Positions 1-15,387 are shown, counted from the first letter of the stretch. The stretch: DNA of 64,000 bases from Diploscapter coronatus (GCA_964036155.1 OZ038422.1:20483201-20547200), one strand, 5' to 3'. Notes: generated from the letters alone by a model not told the origin. Numbers and translations: made by a program.

Positions 1-3000
1 AGGAAAATTTTTGGAAGCAAATTTTGTAAAATAGTTCGATATTATGAAACTGCAGCAAAAGTAGATCAATTCGTCTAATATTCAATTTTTCGCTGAAAAA
101 GTAGAAAAGATCGATTTTTAATGTTCGAAGTACCTCTTATTAAAAAATATCGTAATTTCTGACTATATTTTTTAGAAACTAAGCGAAAATTTCACTCCGC
201 TTTTGGCAGAGATTTTCTAAGTGAAATCATTACTTCTCTACCTTATTAATCGTGAACACAAAGCACAAATCGTGTCCATCCGTTTTCATTTAGTAACAGC
301 ACTAAATCGGCTTGTATTGCCTGTTATCTTTATGGTTTGCTCTGTAAATTCGCCTTTTTCCTTTCCATAAATACAGATAGACAGGATGAATGCGTTGATT
401 TTTAACAGATCAGCATTGCTTATCGGGGTAAGGGAATTTGAGCAGCAGAATGAAAATTGTTCAATGGCCTACAAAACATGGCAGTCTTTCGTTCTCACAG
501 AGATAGGGTCATTCCTTCATGATCAGCTAGCCATTCAAACAAAGGAAGTCCTTGGAAGTGTTCGGGTAGGAAATTGAAACTCGCAAATCTCACAACCACA
601 GTCTTGTCTGAAAGATTTGACAGACAGTCGTCTGTTTCCTTCCTCGTTGAAGGGCGGCTCCCCTTTGATTGTCAACGAAACAACTTCACCACCCATTTCC
701 AATTCGAAAAAATCGACGAATCATATTACCAAGACAGCCAGTGGGGAGGCTGGAATATTTAGTCTGGTCAAGCGAAATTGAAAAAATGATAGTATGGCTA
801 AAAATATTGCATCATTATTCGCAAAAGTGATTTTTACTCGTTTTCGACAGAGATCAGGTACGATTATTTTAGGCCTAAATACGATACGCGCGAGTCGCTT
901 CTCGAAACGACCCGACCACCCGAGTGTCTGAATGACTGTCATTTGACTTATTTGAGCATACGGAAGCATTTGTGTCAATAGAAAAACGCGAAGAATGACG
1001 TGATGCAATTGCTCCTTTCTGTCCCCTGCTCACTCGCCCCGTATCGTTTCATCTCTTGATCCCTCGGGCGAGAGCTCACAATCTAACAGAAAGAGGGGGC
1101 TCAAAGTTCGGACAAAACCCTGACAAAACTAAACGATCAAAAGATAAGCGATAAAAACCCGATGCGAAAATAAGTCGAGTTATACAAAAGCCAAATGGAG
1201 TCTTAGAAAATGAAAAAGATGAAATATCGAAATGGCATGAATACAAATGCAAAAGGACAACGACTTGGATACGATTTTAAATCACGAAAAATGAATGAAT
1301 TGTTGCATAAGAATGGGAAAAGTGATGATGCAGCACAGTCACAGGCAGAGTTTGGAAAGTGAAGTAAACTGTAGCGGGAGGCTTAGAATTAGAAGGCTGA
1401 TAGGCAGTTAGGCAGTCAGGTAGGCTGACAATTCGTCAGATTGTGATTGTGATAAGCATAGCCTCGAGGGGAGAAAGGCCAAAGATAAAGTTGAAATAGA
1501 AAGGGAAACGCAAAATTCGGGCCTTACAGGGAAAATGATAAGAGAGGACGATTTTGTCAAGGAGAGAGTCAAAGAAGGACTTGAATTTGGACCTTCAACT
1601 ATGAAAATGAAGATAGGGAGAAACGTGCTATCAGAGTGACCAATCACCCACACACGAGGGATTTCGTAATTGGCGTAATTGACACGGAGAGAAGCAATGC
1701 AGAGGGACAGTTGGTTGGGGGCTGCAGGTGGAAAGTGGAAATGGGAAGCAGTGATGACGCTGTTCTCTTCCTCTCTCTGCTTCTATCTCGAAGGAACAGC
1801 AGACAGCCCAGCCCACCCAAAGGCGTGGGGATCTCATTTCCAATTCTTCGTCAAATTGCCCTCCATTTCTTACTTCATCTTCTTTAATGAAAAGAAAGCG
1901 AGAAGGTTAATGAAGACAAATATAGTAAGGCAGATGCAGACATTGTGCTCTGGACACGTTTTCTCGATAAATGAAAAGATGATCATTGAATCGTATGATC
2001 TGTAATGATGTGATTCGCCGGCGATGCATTCGTTGAGGCACGAAACAGAAGGACAGGCTGAAAGCTGAGAATTCATTCAGAAGATGACATCAACTGACAG
2101 AAATTAGGATACGTGGGGATTGCACAGACACACGATAATCGACGAAATATTCAAAAAGTCAGAGAAACATTAGATCGGGTGAGAGAAGATGAAAGACAGA
2201 CAAACGTCGAGGGAGGAAGGGAGAAAAGTGTGACAATGATTCAGCGAACCGACAGAAATACGAGCAAGCGGAAAGAGGGAGGATAGAGATAAAACGGGCA
2301 AGGGGGATTGCGAAATACTTGAAGGGAGGTAAAAAGCTGCTGGAAGGGAACTTAAGACTGAGATAGATAGACTGACTGATTGAGTGTTGAGATGATTGAA
2401 TCGAGAATGCAGAATGACTGTAACCGTGTAGGTAGGTACGCATGCAGTCATTCAGCTATTCACCAATCAGGCAAACTCATTTTTATGGTCAAGGCTGTAA
2501 GAATGAGGAACAAATTTGCCCTGCGCTGTCACTTGCCTAATCGCATTATTCATTAAAAAATGATATAGATAACTGAGAAACTGCATACGAATTGGAAGCA
2601 TGATAGTTCCTTTCTCGCATAATCATAAGCAATTAGATAAGACGAGAATTCGGCAGGGCAAAAATGATCTTTATCCGGGAATATTATACTATTGTATCAT
2701 TGTATTTTTCGAAAATTAATCGGTCATTTAAGCTATAGCAGTATTCATCCTAGGGATGTATTAACGATTTGGTTGAAAATTTCAAAAAGGGCTTCCAAAA
2801 ATACATAATTCATCTTTAGAATTTTTCAAGCTCAAAAATCTCGAGATGCTAAATAATTCAAAATGGATGAGAATTGAAGTTATCAGGAATGCAAAAGTAG
2901 CCCCTTATGAAGAATGGAAAGGACTTGATGAATTTATGTAAAGAATCTTTAAAGATGATTCTTGAGAATATGTAGAAAATTTCTGGTCTTAGCTTAGATT

Positions 3001-6000
3001 CTTGCACAACTGATAATCAAAGTCATTAAATGCTTGACAACTTGAACCAACATCTAGTTTCTATTCTTAGAAAATCATAAGATGATGAACCAATCATCTA
3101 TATTTTATTATCGGAGAGTATGGCTTGGGATACTTGTATATTTTTGACAAATAATCCTAGATTTTAACCATAAAGGACAAGTTGATGACTTATGTTAAGA
3201 TCCAACAAGTAGAAATTCTATATGAAATTGATCCAAACTTGATCAATTATTGCAAAGGCGAGGACAAAAGTACAGAGCCTAGAAAGGAAGGCGACCTTTC
3301 CCTTGTCCTAGCTGCGCTCATTCAGTGTTCTTTCCTGGTCTATGACGTGATTACTATTATGTCATTTCGACCTCTGCCTCTGCATGGCCCATTCCCATTC
3401 ATTCATTCACTACCACTTCATACTCTGTTTGACCTCTGCTCTCCTTTTCCAATACTGTGTTCTGCTCTTGGTTTTGATCTCGTTTTGGTAACTCGCAATA
3501 TGAAAATTTTATGACAAAAGTCTTAACTCATAAAATTCCTACTTATGTTGCTCACAATCCGATCCTTTTACATTTGCAAAATCTCCTCAAAATTTGTGGC
3601 ATATCAGATACGCCTTCTTTGTTCCGAAATTCTACTAGATCCTCGTAAGGCTCCCTTGTTAGTCTATTATCATCACAATACAGCCTTTTATTATCTTTGC
3701 GATCCAATTTTAAAACGTATTTTTTGTTATTATTAACTCTAATATTTTTCCTAACTTTAGAAATTGCTTAAAATATATTCTCCCTCGGAAGTATAAACTT
3801 GCCCATATTTCAGTCAGCCGACTAGTATCAGACACTGACGCATATCGCACATCTAGGGATATCCGTTACTTTATAAAACGGAAATTTGCAGCGGAAGGCT
3901 TTAAAAATGAACAGGCGTTCTTTTTTCCCAGAACTAAAAACAGCTATTGCTGATGCCGAAATCTGGGAGATCGAAACTGAAGGGGTAAAGAAGCGATTTT
4001 AGTCCAATCTCTCCTCCTTTTCGCGTACTATTTCTCGATTTTCTAACCACTAAAAATAGCTGCACCACTTTGCACGTCTCCCAGTTTTCGGCACTAACAA
4101 TACCGTATGACCAACCGACCGACCGACCGATCTCTTGCTTGTCTATTTAGCAAAAGTGCAATAGTACAACTTGAGGAAATTGGAGCGGACAAATTCCAAG
4201 TTCCCATAATCGTCACTGAACAATTTTTTCAACTATTTCCTATCAGCTGACTTTTTCTTCTTTCTAAAATTTGACTTTTCAACTCAAAGATACAAATGAT
4301 CTCCTTTGATCATAAATTTTGTAAAAAATTATGATTGTCGAACAACTTATGTAGAAATTTCTACCCAATAATTTTGAAATTGTAGTTGTAAGAAAGCTAC
4401 AAATCTGTCTGCAGGCATTTTTTGTGGAATAAGTTATGTTTGATATTTGGTAGACACCTCGATTGAATATTCGAATGAGAACTAAGAAATGCAGCTGGAT
4501 GGGAACGAATTTTGAGGCATGGAAACCTCGGGTGGAATTTTTGAGTAATACTCCATATTTATTCATGAGTTACTCATCTTGCTAAAGACAAGAATTCCAA
4601 ATACCGAAATCTCCTGATTGTGAGCAACCAAGCGAAAAGTCATTTTTGAGAGTAAAATTCGTCTCGCCGGAAGCTGAACTTCGCGACGCAGGAAATTCGG
4701 ATTAGGAGTGAAAGTGTCAGTCTTATGTACAGATAGGGATAGATAACATTTTATGGCTACATCATTTCCTGTCTTGTGGAAAATTTCGAAACGTATCGTA
4801 AAAACTATATTAGGGATGATTGATTTCTTGTAAAAGCCAGGCTCGTACAAAGTTTGGTTCCGGTAGGTTTCAGTGGTTAGTTTCAATTTCTCCTTTAGTC
4901 CAGTCGCGTTCGAAATTTGCCGAGATTAAGGTCATTGCTTCACAAACAAATCTAAATTCATGCAATTAGATCGCTGTATTTTGACTTTCAATCTCAACAT
5001 GGGGATGTTTGGATGATCTTTCGGTAGTTTTTAAGTTTTCATTAGATTTAATACTTCGATTAAAATTTATCTTGTTTAGGTTAATGTGTGACAATTTAAA
5101 CTACATTTACATTTTATCGAGTGATTATGCTGTTTTGCGTCACTTTTAAAAAATTCTCTAAATACGCTGTCAAGTCCAAATGTTCAAAATACAAAACCAA
5201 TTGCTTCAGCTATTGCTGCAGACTATTCAAAGATGCAACAAAGCGCAACGAGCAGGAAGAACTAATTCGAAGCGATTCGTTTGATGACGTTGCAATGCTT
5301 GCTCTTTTTCTCATACTATTACGTTCATTGAAGCGTTCTATTTCAGGCATAAAACCTACAGATTGACAATTGATTAGGCGAAAAAGGCTGCGGCACGTGG
5401 GTACTCAAAAGGGAATAAGACGAGACAGGTGAAAAGGATGAAGGGATAAAATGATAAGAATGCAAAAATAGAAGAAGCATTGTGATTAGACGGTCGGACA
5501 AGAATATATTACTCTAATGCTTGGAACGAGTGTTGAGTGTTGTCTAGTTTGGATTCAAAATACCTAACCAAGAAGTCACAGCTCTAAAACCACCCTAATC
5601 CTTTATTCTACAAAATTCTTTCAACAAATGGAGGTTACACTGAAATAAAATCCAAAAATATCAAAACTCGAGGGAGAAAAATTTCTTCGAAGTATTACAA
5701 AAGCAAGAAAATGGCTTGAAACAATTCCAATTCATTCCGAATGATGTAGTTTCTGGCTTCTTTCCTGATTGACAAATTGGCTGTTTGCCGTGTGGAAAGT
5801 GCACAATAAGGACGATTCTTGTATGTCATCAAATTCGACACATTGAAATGACAAATTGTCTTTGTTTCGAAGCAAACCTAGACATTCCAGAAAGTAAATG
5901 TTGATTTTCCTTCGAACGTCGCACATTGCTTCGTCGAGATTCGTCAGCACGAATAATTGAATTGTTGAAAGATAGTTATCTCGAGATAAAACATAACGTC

Positions 6001-9000
6001 ATGATAATATAAAAATAGAGTAGAATAGAAAAAGATTAGAAACTGGAGCAATTCTTAGATATTGAGGAATGTGAGAGGGGTGATAATGTAGTCGCGCAAA
6101 AAATAATGGCAGAATACAAATGAAGTAAAAAGTGAAATCGCAGAGAATGTTCCGATCAGATGCAAAGAAAAATGCAGAAGCTGAAAGATGTAAAGTGCAA
6201 ATAAACGAGGAATGAATCATTGAATTGCATAGTGAGAAGTGCATTGCGGATCACAACAAAGCATTGCAGAAAATGCACACAAATGCACTATGCTTTGGAC
6301 TATTTGCTGGTTTGTACTGTCTGTTGTGCTGCTTTCACCTTTACACTTTTTCTCATAAATATTCTTCAAAGTTCAAAGAAAGTACATATTAGAAATGTAC
6401 ACTCTATTAAGAAAATATAAGACATCCCCCGAATTTGGCGATATGAGCCATATTGAATATCGGGACGGTCCGTAACCTAGCCAGGACGAAAGAGGGCCTT
6501 CGAACACCCCTATATCATGTTCAATATCCCCGATATATTGTCCAATAATTTTAAACGATGCGGATATCATATATCCCGTATATCTCATAAAATCCAAAAA
6601 GCGTCTTATATTTTCTTGACAGAGTGTATACACACATTGACATGAAAATAGACATTCTCGTGACTTGCGGAAAATTTCAAGCATTCCATCCCATTTTTGG
6701 TATCAAATTAGTTTTGTAATTGTCTAAAAATGTCGGTCATCTATCCTAAATCTAGCGTGTTTTTGTGAGCGCTGAAATTAATTTCGGCTATGCTCACACC
6801 ACGTTGCCCACTCCAATTTCCTGTAAGATTAGGTGTATAAAATACCGCCGCCTGTTGCGTAGACAAAAACGGAATGTTTTTATTTTTCAATAACAAAACA
6901 GAGTCTGGGTGGTTGGTATATTCGACATTGGCTTTTCCTTTGGAAAGTTCACAAATTCTGAACGTTTGCTCTCAAATCAAATAATGGGGGCTTGTTAAGG
7001 GCTACCGTATAACTAAATGTTAGAATGCATATATAATGCAGACGAATCAATTATAGTCAAATGCCTGCAGAAATGCTACTAATTTCAATCTACCAAGCAC
7101 AGTCCATTGTCGCATTTCTATCAGTCCAATTGGAGCTAGTCTTGCGTTTCCATTTTGGTAATTTCACCTGCCAATTCCTTTTTCCCAGTTTCTTTGCCCA
7201 ATTAGTTATCCCCTTTCTGTGCTCAATTCGTCAGCAACCACGAAAAAATCTCTGCAAATATCTCCGTTCGAATCTAGGGAAAATTCTAAAGGAAAGAAAA
7301 AAACCTTAGGGGGTAAAATACAAAAATTCATACCTATCATGTGATGTTCGGTATAATAATGGGAGAATGAGATAAGGATTAGGGCTAAATGTTAATCCGC
7401 GATTAAATGTGCATTATCTTATCCATCGTTCTATGCCAGAGTTGAGATAAATAAAATGCCGAAGAATAGAAAAATGCGCTGTGTAATTGTAACGTAGCGA
7501 AGTACTGAAGCCATTGTTATAAGGAAAATTATGCTTTGCTCAAAAAATTACTCGGATTTGAGCCAAATTGCGGTCTATTGTGAGTGCAATTAATCCTTAT
7601 CTTGATTATTCACCCTCAAAAGTGACACTGATGTGATATGTGGCAGTCTTCTCGATTTGCATAGAAATTCTGCAACCTTTGCAGAGTCAAAATCTCATTC
7701 TACGTGACTGACATCTCCTTTCAATAGCCACTTTATTTTTTAGTCGTAAATCATAAGACACGAACGAAGAACTAGAGATTAACCAACTTATATCTAGCTT
7801 TTTTACATGCAAACCTCAACAAAATGATGCTCAAAGTGGACTGCTCTAATCTTAGGGAACAAAAATCCTTCGAAGGAACAATTATGTTTCATTTTCAGTA
7901 TCGTTGTAAAAATTTTAATTCGTCGAAACGAAATTTTACCTAATTAAAGATGCATACATTTTCGTATGAAAGTCCCTCAAAAAGTTTGTTTGCAAAATAT
8001 TTTAACGTGACGTTTTCCCACCGCCATGCACCCAAAGTTGTGAGTGCATCGGGTGCGAATTATGCAAATTATTTCATGATCGCTCGAATTGAGATAGCAT
8101 GAGAATGTTAGAGGCAAGAAATGAATGCGGTGAGTGGGACGGCTTGATTTTGGGATGGCTGACGACGAAATGCAGTTGGGTGCAATCTGATTTGCACCGA
8201 GACTAACACCTCTCCAAGCAGCACTGGAGTTCACGTGAATTTGACGCTGAATGAATTCCAACTTTGCATAAATTGTTCGCTCGGTTATTCTGCTACCGGA
8301 ATGTGAACGCACAGCCACATAAACATTGGCAGAGTTTGGAAGTCAGATCAAACATCGAATTCAAATTCGCGAAACATTCGAAAACATGATGCATATTCTG
8401 AATGAATGCGCGTGACTTTGTCAGAATATTCATTTTCTGTTCTATCGAAGGAATATTCCAAGACATTCACCCGTTATCAATCATGTGAGAGTTCTTTGCG
8501 CGAATTAACGACTTTAGTTCTCGTGTTCTCATGGAAATTACAAAGATATTCAATTTGCCCATTCATTGCAGTTATGAAATGGTTCAGGGAAAAAGAATGA
8601 ATGGACTCCCCGTTTTGCATAATTTGCAACAATTCATATTACTTGGCTATACAAAACTGCAATTTCAATTTGTCAGCTGCTTGAATAAAAATTGAATTGA
8701 AGACGACGAAAATGCAGAAAGTGACTTGTAGAGATCGTGAAATATTGACCAATTAGGCCGAGATCACTATATCGCTCGAGCTAATCTCATTTGCACAAAA
8801 TCATTGATAACTTTATGCATTCAGACATTTCGATGAAAGATTACTTCTTCAGGTACTGGTTAAAAATTGCAGTGGTTTATAGTTTAAATTTGAAAAAATT
8901 ACAGTAAAAATGAGTAGATTTATGAACAAAGGAAATTGGATTTCCGGGGAGAAAATAGAAATAAATCCGACAAAAACGGGGAAAAGAATTTGAAAATGAA

Positions 9001-12000
9001 CACTACAATCAGGGAAGTGAAAATTCGGTTTTTATACGAGTAAATGCAGAGAAAAAGGAGATTTCATAATTAGATGATACGCATAATTAGGACGGAAAAT
9101 GAGTGAGCGAATGCGAATAATTGGCCTTGACCCTAATCGAAATCGGTTCTTGTAGATTAGGAATAAAGAGGATGCAAAAGAGATGAGTTTTTTCTCGCAA
9201 ATGCTTGTGTCATTGACAGATGAGTGGTGATACAAAAAAGAACACTAATATTCTGCATAGTAAGTCAGGGAAAAAGATGTTAGAATGCATATTTGGCAGT
9301 CTTGATTCCTTTCTTTCTGTCAGTTTGCAGGTTTGGCTGCTACGCCTACGCTTTTGTCACTGTCACTGCCATGTCATTGCAATTAGTGGAAGGGTTGAAC
9401 AGGTCTGACCCCATTCCTTTCTTTTCAAATGGAATGAGTTCTTCTGAACGCTCAACCTAATCACTCATCATCATTCCTTCCACATCAGACCATGATAACC
9501 ATTGTCGATTCGATCACAGGAAACGATTCGACTTGACCAAGGGGGCTGAAGAGAAAAAGAACGATGGAGAAATTCATCGAACCGTCAGAACAGATCAAGA
9601 AAAGGTGATTGAATTTGAAGAATATTTTATAATCTACTCCTTTTCCGCCGTGAATCCGAACCAAGTGAGATTTTTTATTCAATTCAGCGAGATCATCGTA
9701 GGGAGAAGAACTAACTTAATCATTGTTTGGTGATCGGTCAAATTTTTATCCACTTCTCAACATTGGCTCAAAGAGAGTTTGCTTTGAAGAATGAAAAATG
9801 CATACAAATACGACTCTTACGCTAGTCGAAATATTGAGTGAAGAAAAATCTTGCGATATATTTTTTTATAAGTCATGCTGAAAATTTAAAGCCAAAATGA
9901 AATGATAGATTAGATGAACTCTGTGGTTTCATTGTTACGATCTACCAACTAGTTATCTAAGTAAATTTCAAATTGCCAATCGTCTTCTAATTCATTTTAA
10001 TTAAAAAATAAAGTCATTGCAGGTAATATTTCGAAAATAAGAATTTTAACAATCGAATTTGCAATTTCCAAACGCAATACATTCTCATTTCACCTATAAG
10101 ACTTTCTTTATTCCTTCTTCTATTGTTTTTCGAGGTTCAGCGTTTCAGAATCACCTTGGGGATTTCATGGAGAAATGCTATAAAGCTATAAAATCCTAAA
10201 AATCGTCAAAATGGATAAAATGATATTACCATCATTTTTCAGGACCCGATTCGACCGGTTTAGAAAGATTGGAGTCGTGGTCAAAGAAGCAGAATTATTC
10301 CTCGAAAAATGTTACTTTGAGTCACTCAACAACGTTTCTTCAAGGGCTTAAGGCAAATATAATGCAAACCATTAAATACGAAAAATTCTTAATGAAAGAT
10401 GCTTCAAAAATTTGATCACACTTGCTCCCTCTAATCATAGTTCAAATTCCGAACATCATGATCTAAAATTGCTTCCTTCACCCTAGCAATTTCCCTATCC
10501 ATTATGGTGGTCAGATGATCTTATCAAAGATTTTTATATAGACAATTGTTTCCTTGTTTCACACAAAATTTCAATTTCCCTTGAATTTTTTAAAGTCCCA
10601 TAAAAACCAAACCAATAATTCACCGAGTGTTCGAGATTTTGACGAAATGGAACCAGTGCAGTTCAGTCGCTCATAATCAGTACCAGTTAGGAACAAAAGA
10701 AAGTTGAAGGATGAAAAATGGAAAAAAAATGGCATTGTTCCAATTTTCCAAGAATTGATAATTGACAATTGAGTCGGAACTGCGCGCGAATGATGTGAAA
10801 ATATTGTTTGCGCGAAGAGAAATGGAAACAGATCTCGAGAAATCGAAAACGTTTTCCCAAACTGAGATGTTCAGTTAAAAAATGAAAATTGAAAATTGAA
10901 ATGATGGTGAGAAATCTATTTTGAGTAATCGAAATGCAATGAAGGGACCTAGATTTTATTTTAAAAAGATTATCGATAATTATTACAATCGTTACACTCA
11001 AGATAATGAAATTAATAGTTCGGTTTGATTTTGATAAACTAAATAAAATAGTTGTTAATTCATCGAGAGCTGCAAAAACTCGGTAAAATTAAGAACTCTA
11101 AAAAGGATCGTAAAATTATACAGTAATGTTGATTAGAAGCCATGCTAAACGGGAATCGTAATTCACAAAGATCCTCTTCTCATTTTCATCTCGGATCATT
11201 TCGTTTCTCCTATTCTTTTACACCGAATTGTCAAAATTTATTGCCTCGAGGTTAATTTTTCGATCAGCTCGATCACTTTCCTTTCACTTTCTATCCAAAT
11301 TGCATTGCAGTTCAGAGTACAGGAGAAATTTTAATATCGTGCAAATTTCAACCCCGAGGCAACAAAAATTGCAACTCTCTCTTTCATTGGAAATCTGATA
11401 ACAAAAAAGACGTTTTATGAGTGAATGTGATCCAATGAATAACGAAGTAATGCTTTGAATTTGCCGCACAAAAGACAAAGTACGCTTTTTTAAGTTAAAG
11501 AACGAGGTTCAGTGAAATTTAAACTCGAGAAGAAGGATTATAGTTTAATCATGTGAAAACGATTAAAAGTCCCCCCATAAAATTTCGAGTAAATAATCAA
11601 TAATAAAGTTAGAACTCAATTTACCTTTCGTAAATACAAAATTTCTAATGCCATTGTATTGATTCTCTTTTATCTTCTTTCATCACTAATTCAAATTCGT
11701 CACTTCTTCCAATACCTTTTTTCACGATGATAATAATCGAGCTTCTGTAATTTCAGTGCCACTCCGAAGCTGTGTCGTCACAGTCCATCTGCTTTTTCCG
11801 AGCATCGAGCTTCATATTCTTATCATTTCGGCTTCACCAACTCCTTATCTCCTCTCTCTCCTCTTCTCTCTGATTCCTTTTCTGGCTACAGGTTCTAGCA
11901 GGAGACAGCACACTACAAAATACACAAATCAAAGCTTTTCGTACCTTCATCTACTAAAGTTCAATTGTGCATGCCTCAATACCTGAATACAATCCAGCAG

Positions 12001-13200
12001 CTGTCCTGTCTTTGCCTTAATTTGCCCTATAATATAGACTAATGAAGGGGAGAAAATTTGGAGCCTGAATACAAAATAATAACTTAAAAAGGATAAGATC
12101 TAAAAACGGTTAACAAATGATTCTATTTGGTTAATTCATTAAGCTTCTGACTATATTATGGATAGGATCATCAAATAATTTTATTAAAAACAATTTTAGA
12201 AAGCTTTGAAAATTCAAAGATAAAAATAAAGTAGTTGGACAAAAATGCATAAAAGAATAACATTCAAATAGTATTTGATTATTCTATTGAATTATTCGAT
12301 AGTTAAGTTGATGATTGTTTTTCTCAAAATTGAAATGAAATGACAGTTTCGATTTTATCTCTGGAAATCTTCCTTAAAGGATCATTCATCCACATGCAAA
12401 TTGCAATGCATTTCAGTCAATAAAGCCATTTCTATTCCGATTTCTTGTTCCATCCAAAGATTTGCCCCTAATGCACTCAAATCGACAATTCGACACATTC
12501 CAAATTATCTTATTCAGCCAGCGAATAAGATTATTCAAATCTTCATTCTATTATCTTCAGTGATTTTATTCTTTTATGACAAAGCGCCTATACATCATAA
12601 TCATTCATCACTTATCATTATGTGTAAGTTAGAAATTGTCCTATTGTAAATTCAAAATTGAGCATCCTAGTCTAATCATCATTTTGTTGCAATACATCAC
12701 AACATCACAATTCACTGATTCATTTTTCTCACTTCTCTTCATTTGTGTCAATCTCTCTTATTCATATGAATTTCATGAATTTATAAATTGAAATTTGACT
12801 ACACATCACGTTCATGAATGCGCATGCGTAAACTAATCCAATACCTGGTCTCTACTGAAATTTGGCAAAGTAAACCATATTGACTACAAACGGTACATAA
12901 ATCACAATATTTAGTGCTACGTCGACGACAAATATTCTATATAAATATATACGAGCCGAAATAATTGAAAACTTATACTTTTCATACTTGCCTGCTAATG
13001 TATTTACTTGAATCCATTGGCTATTTGATTTTTCATCCTCTAAGAATTCGCTAAATGTTCTCCGCCTTAATCCTTTGACTTGCTTTAATGAAACTAGATA
13101 TCGTAAGTAAGTGACAAATAGGCACAATCTAGCTATTTTCTTCATCCGAATCTGAGTTTTTGTTGTAAATAGCCTGTATGTTCAGTTGCAGTTCCAGTTG
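1..13200. other. 13 kb with no recognisable gene
   Basis: Both strands were read. Open frames here are short (mostly under 110 codons), overlap on opposite strands, and show no protein family I recognise. The stretch from about 1,000 to 2,450 is strongly purine-rich on the + strand, so its minus-strand frames are Ser/Pro/Leu-rich low-complexity peptides. A short (CCGA)n tract lies at 4115-4130. The remainder is AT-rich, unstructured intergenic or intronic sequence. It could hold non-coding 5' exons or enhancers of a gene outside the window, or of the kinase that starts at 28.6 kb, but nothing in the bases proves this. Confidence 0.6.
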
Positions 13201-13600
13201 TAGAATGGATTGCAGTGCAGTCATTCAGTCATAATTTCATGCTCGTTTCCTATTCCTCACTTCGCGCGTCGCAGTCACTTTCTCGTGTATGTTTTCCTCT
13301 TTTTGTTGCATTGTATCCTCGTCATTTCCCACTTCCCCCCTCTCCTTCTCTGCTTCTTTATGAGTTTGTGTCCGGTTGACCGACCGACCGACTGGCCGAA
13401 TGTCACTTCACTCATTTCCTGGTCCGCTGCCCGTTAACGCACATATTCATCTTCGTTTTCATAGAAAATCGTCTGAATGACCAATTACTAGTGGCAATTC
13501 TGATTTGTTTTGACTTTAGAACTTTCTACAATAATTGATTGATTAGTTTCTGATTTTTTCGACCTGGGAAATTTCTAATTTGTTCATTTTTTACCACAAA

Positions 13601-13684
13601 TTCTTATTCACAACTTCAATGATATTTCTGCGCAAAATTTTGTCATAAACATCAAATTTACTGTATCTACTTTGACACCCTAAC
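13601..13684 (+). repeat. Dispersed repeat, copy 1
   Basis: About 84 bp that aligns, with scattered substitutions and small indels, to 15873-15954. Shared words include CTTATTCACA near the left end, ATTTCT followed by CAAAA.TTTTGT, then AAACATCAA, then TATCT and ACCCTAA at the right end. The two copies lie about 2.3 kb apart in the same orientation. No ORF or terminal inverted repeat is evident, so the family is unclassified. Confidence 0.55.
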
Positions 13685-15170
13685 CACTTGGGTGATTCGC
13701 ATTGCTCCATAATATCTGGATACCTCTATCAAACTGATCCATCTAATCAGTATCAATGACCGATTAGCGAATGAGTGAGCGATCAGCTGTGCATCCGGTC
13801 CAAATCCGGTTAGACCCGTCTATATCCAACCGAGCAAAAGCCGTAAACAAACGAAAACAAACACGCAAAGAGGCAGAGGCACATTGATGGAGACAATGAG
13901 ACTGTTGGATGGATGAAAGAGAGCCGCTTGAAGATGCAGAAGCAGAAGAAGGAGATGACAAAATGTGACACTTCGGCAGAGAAGAGGGATATTTGAATTG
14001 TGCAAAGAAGGGAGCAGAGAGTGGAGGATTGGAAGAGAGGACAGAGAAGGCGATCGAGATATGGACGGATCTGCGAAGTGAAAAACTTCGCCTGGCTCAT
14101 CTTGATTTGTTTGAAAGAAAAGAGCGATGAAATGCGAGTGAGGGAGCGATGGACATTAGGCTACAACTGGCAGAAACTAACGACAATGAATGCCAATAGA
14201 GGGGAAACTGTAGGAGTGGAGAAAGAGCCATTTTTATTTCATTCATTCACGTGGTCGACTCTTTCATGACTTATCTTGGAATATTTTTAACGAAATTTTT
14301 GACTCCGCGCATGTTCAACTTACTTGTGCTTTCGACCCGGATTTCGTGTTATCTCCTCGTATTTTGAGTTATCTCAACCATCTATCCGTGCATTTCCTGT
14401 TTCGTATATCCATTTTCATGTCATCTGTTATCCCCTAACTTTTTATCTTTCTATTTCAGTCTGTTGTCCAGCCATTGTCATTCCTCTGCTTCATCTTTTT
14501 TCTCATTTTTTCTTCTCGGGTTTCAACGGGAATGCAGCGTGTCATTTGGATGACTGACACATCGAATTGATAGTGAAAATATCTAACGAAATCACTGCTC
14601 TTTTTCATTCATCAATTGGAAGTCTCGGACTCACGTTTGCAATTTATTGGAACATTCTAACATTGCCTGCTCTGCTCTGTCTGATTCGACTCCGTTCTGA
14701 TCAGCCTACAGATCAATGCACTCCATCATTTTTCGCTCTGCAATTCGATCTTCCCCCTTTCAATGCGAGAGTGTGGGGCATCTTCACGTAAACAATTTAT
14801 CCTTCAGAAAAAGAAGACTTTCTTCAGCCTTCAACTTAATCGTAACCAATAGACATGCACATATTTTAGAGGGCTTGTAAACGGACAGATTATGAGATAG
14901 GGCCTTAATTTTGGTTGATTGGACCTGTTTGATGATTGGAATTAGACGCGCCCACTCAAAAGTAGAAGATAGAAGAGCTAGGCTGGAGAAGGATTGGCCG
15001 GTCCGCACTTGAACAGAGAGAGGGAGGAGAGGAACATGGATAGTGAGTGCAAACGGTTTCCCAAATTACATCCAACATAGCCAATCGCGGTATCAAAATA
15101 TCCGTAAGGATGCAATTTAGACATTGGATAGGTAGAAAAAAATTAGTATAGCCTAGAAAAATGACTAAAA

Positions 15171-15387
15171 CCAGGCCCCAAAGTGAACAGGAAGTGGGAA
15201 GGGAAATTTTGTAGTGTTTGATCTAAACTGCCAAATTGATAATCGCCCAAATGAAGTCTTTACCTCGATTTCTTCCAAAAATTTGTCAATCTGGTGTCGT
15301 ACCTGTTGTTTTCAATCAAATTCACCTCATCTGGCCGACTACCACCTTTGGCCCTTTGTAAAGAATTTCTGCAAGGAGACGAAGTTT
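15171..15387 (+). mobile_element. Decayed mariner transposase fragment (DDD core region)
   Basis: The frame that contains 15214 reads CQIDNRP and then, exactly 28 residues after the Asp (codon 15238-15240), SPHLADYHLWPFVKNF. Mariner transposases have a QDNARPH block and an SPDLAPSDYHLF..LKNF block with this same spacing around the second and third catalytic Asp. Here the third motif lacks the Pro-Ser after Leu-Ala. Just upstream, in another frame (15186-15210), NRKWEGKF resembles the segment that normally precedes the QDN block, which implies a frameshift. No N-terminal half or confident TIR pair was found, so this is an inactive relic. The frame stays open to 15693, but past about 15390 it no longer resembles a transposase. 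Confidence 0.55.

Noticed and set aside
4279..4886. Two adjoining minus-strand frames of 95 and 107 codons
   Set aside because: They overlap by a few bases, which looked operon-like, but neither is recognisable and eukaryotic context makes this meaningless.
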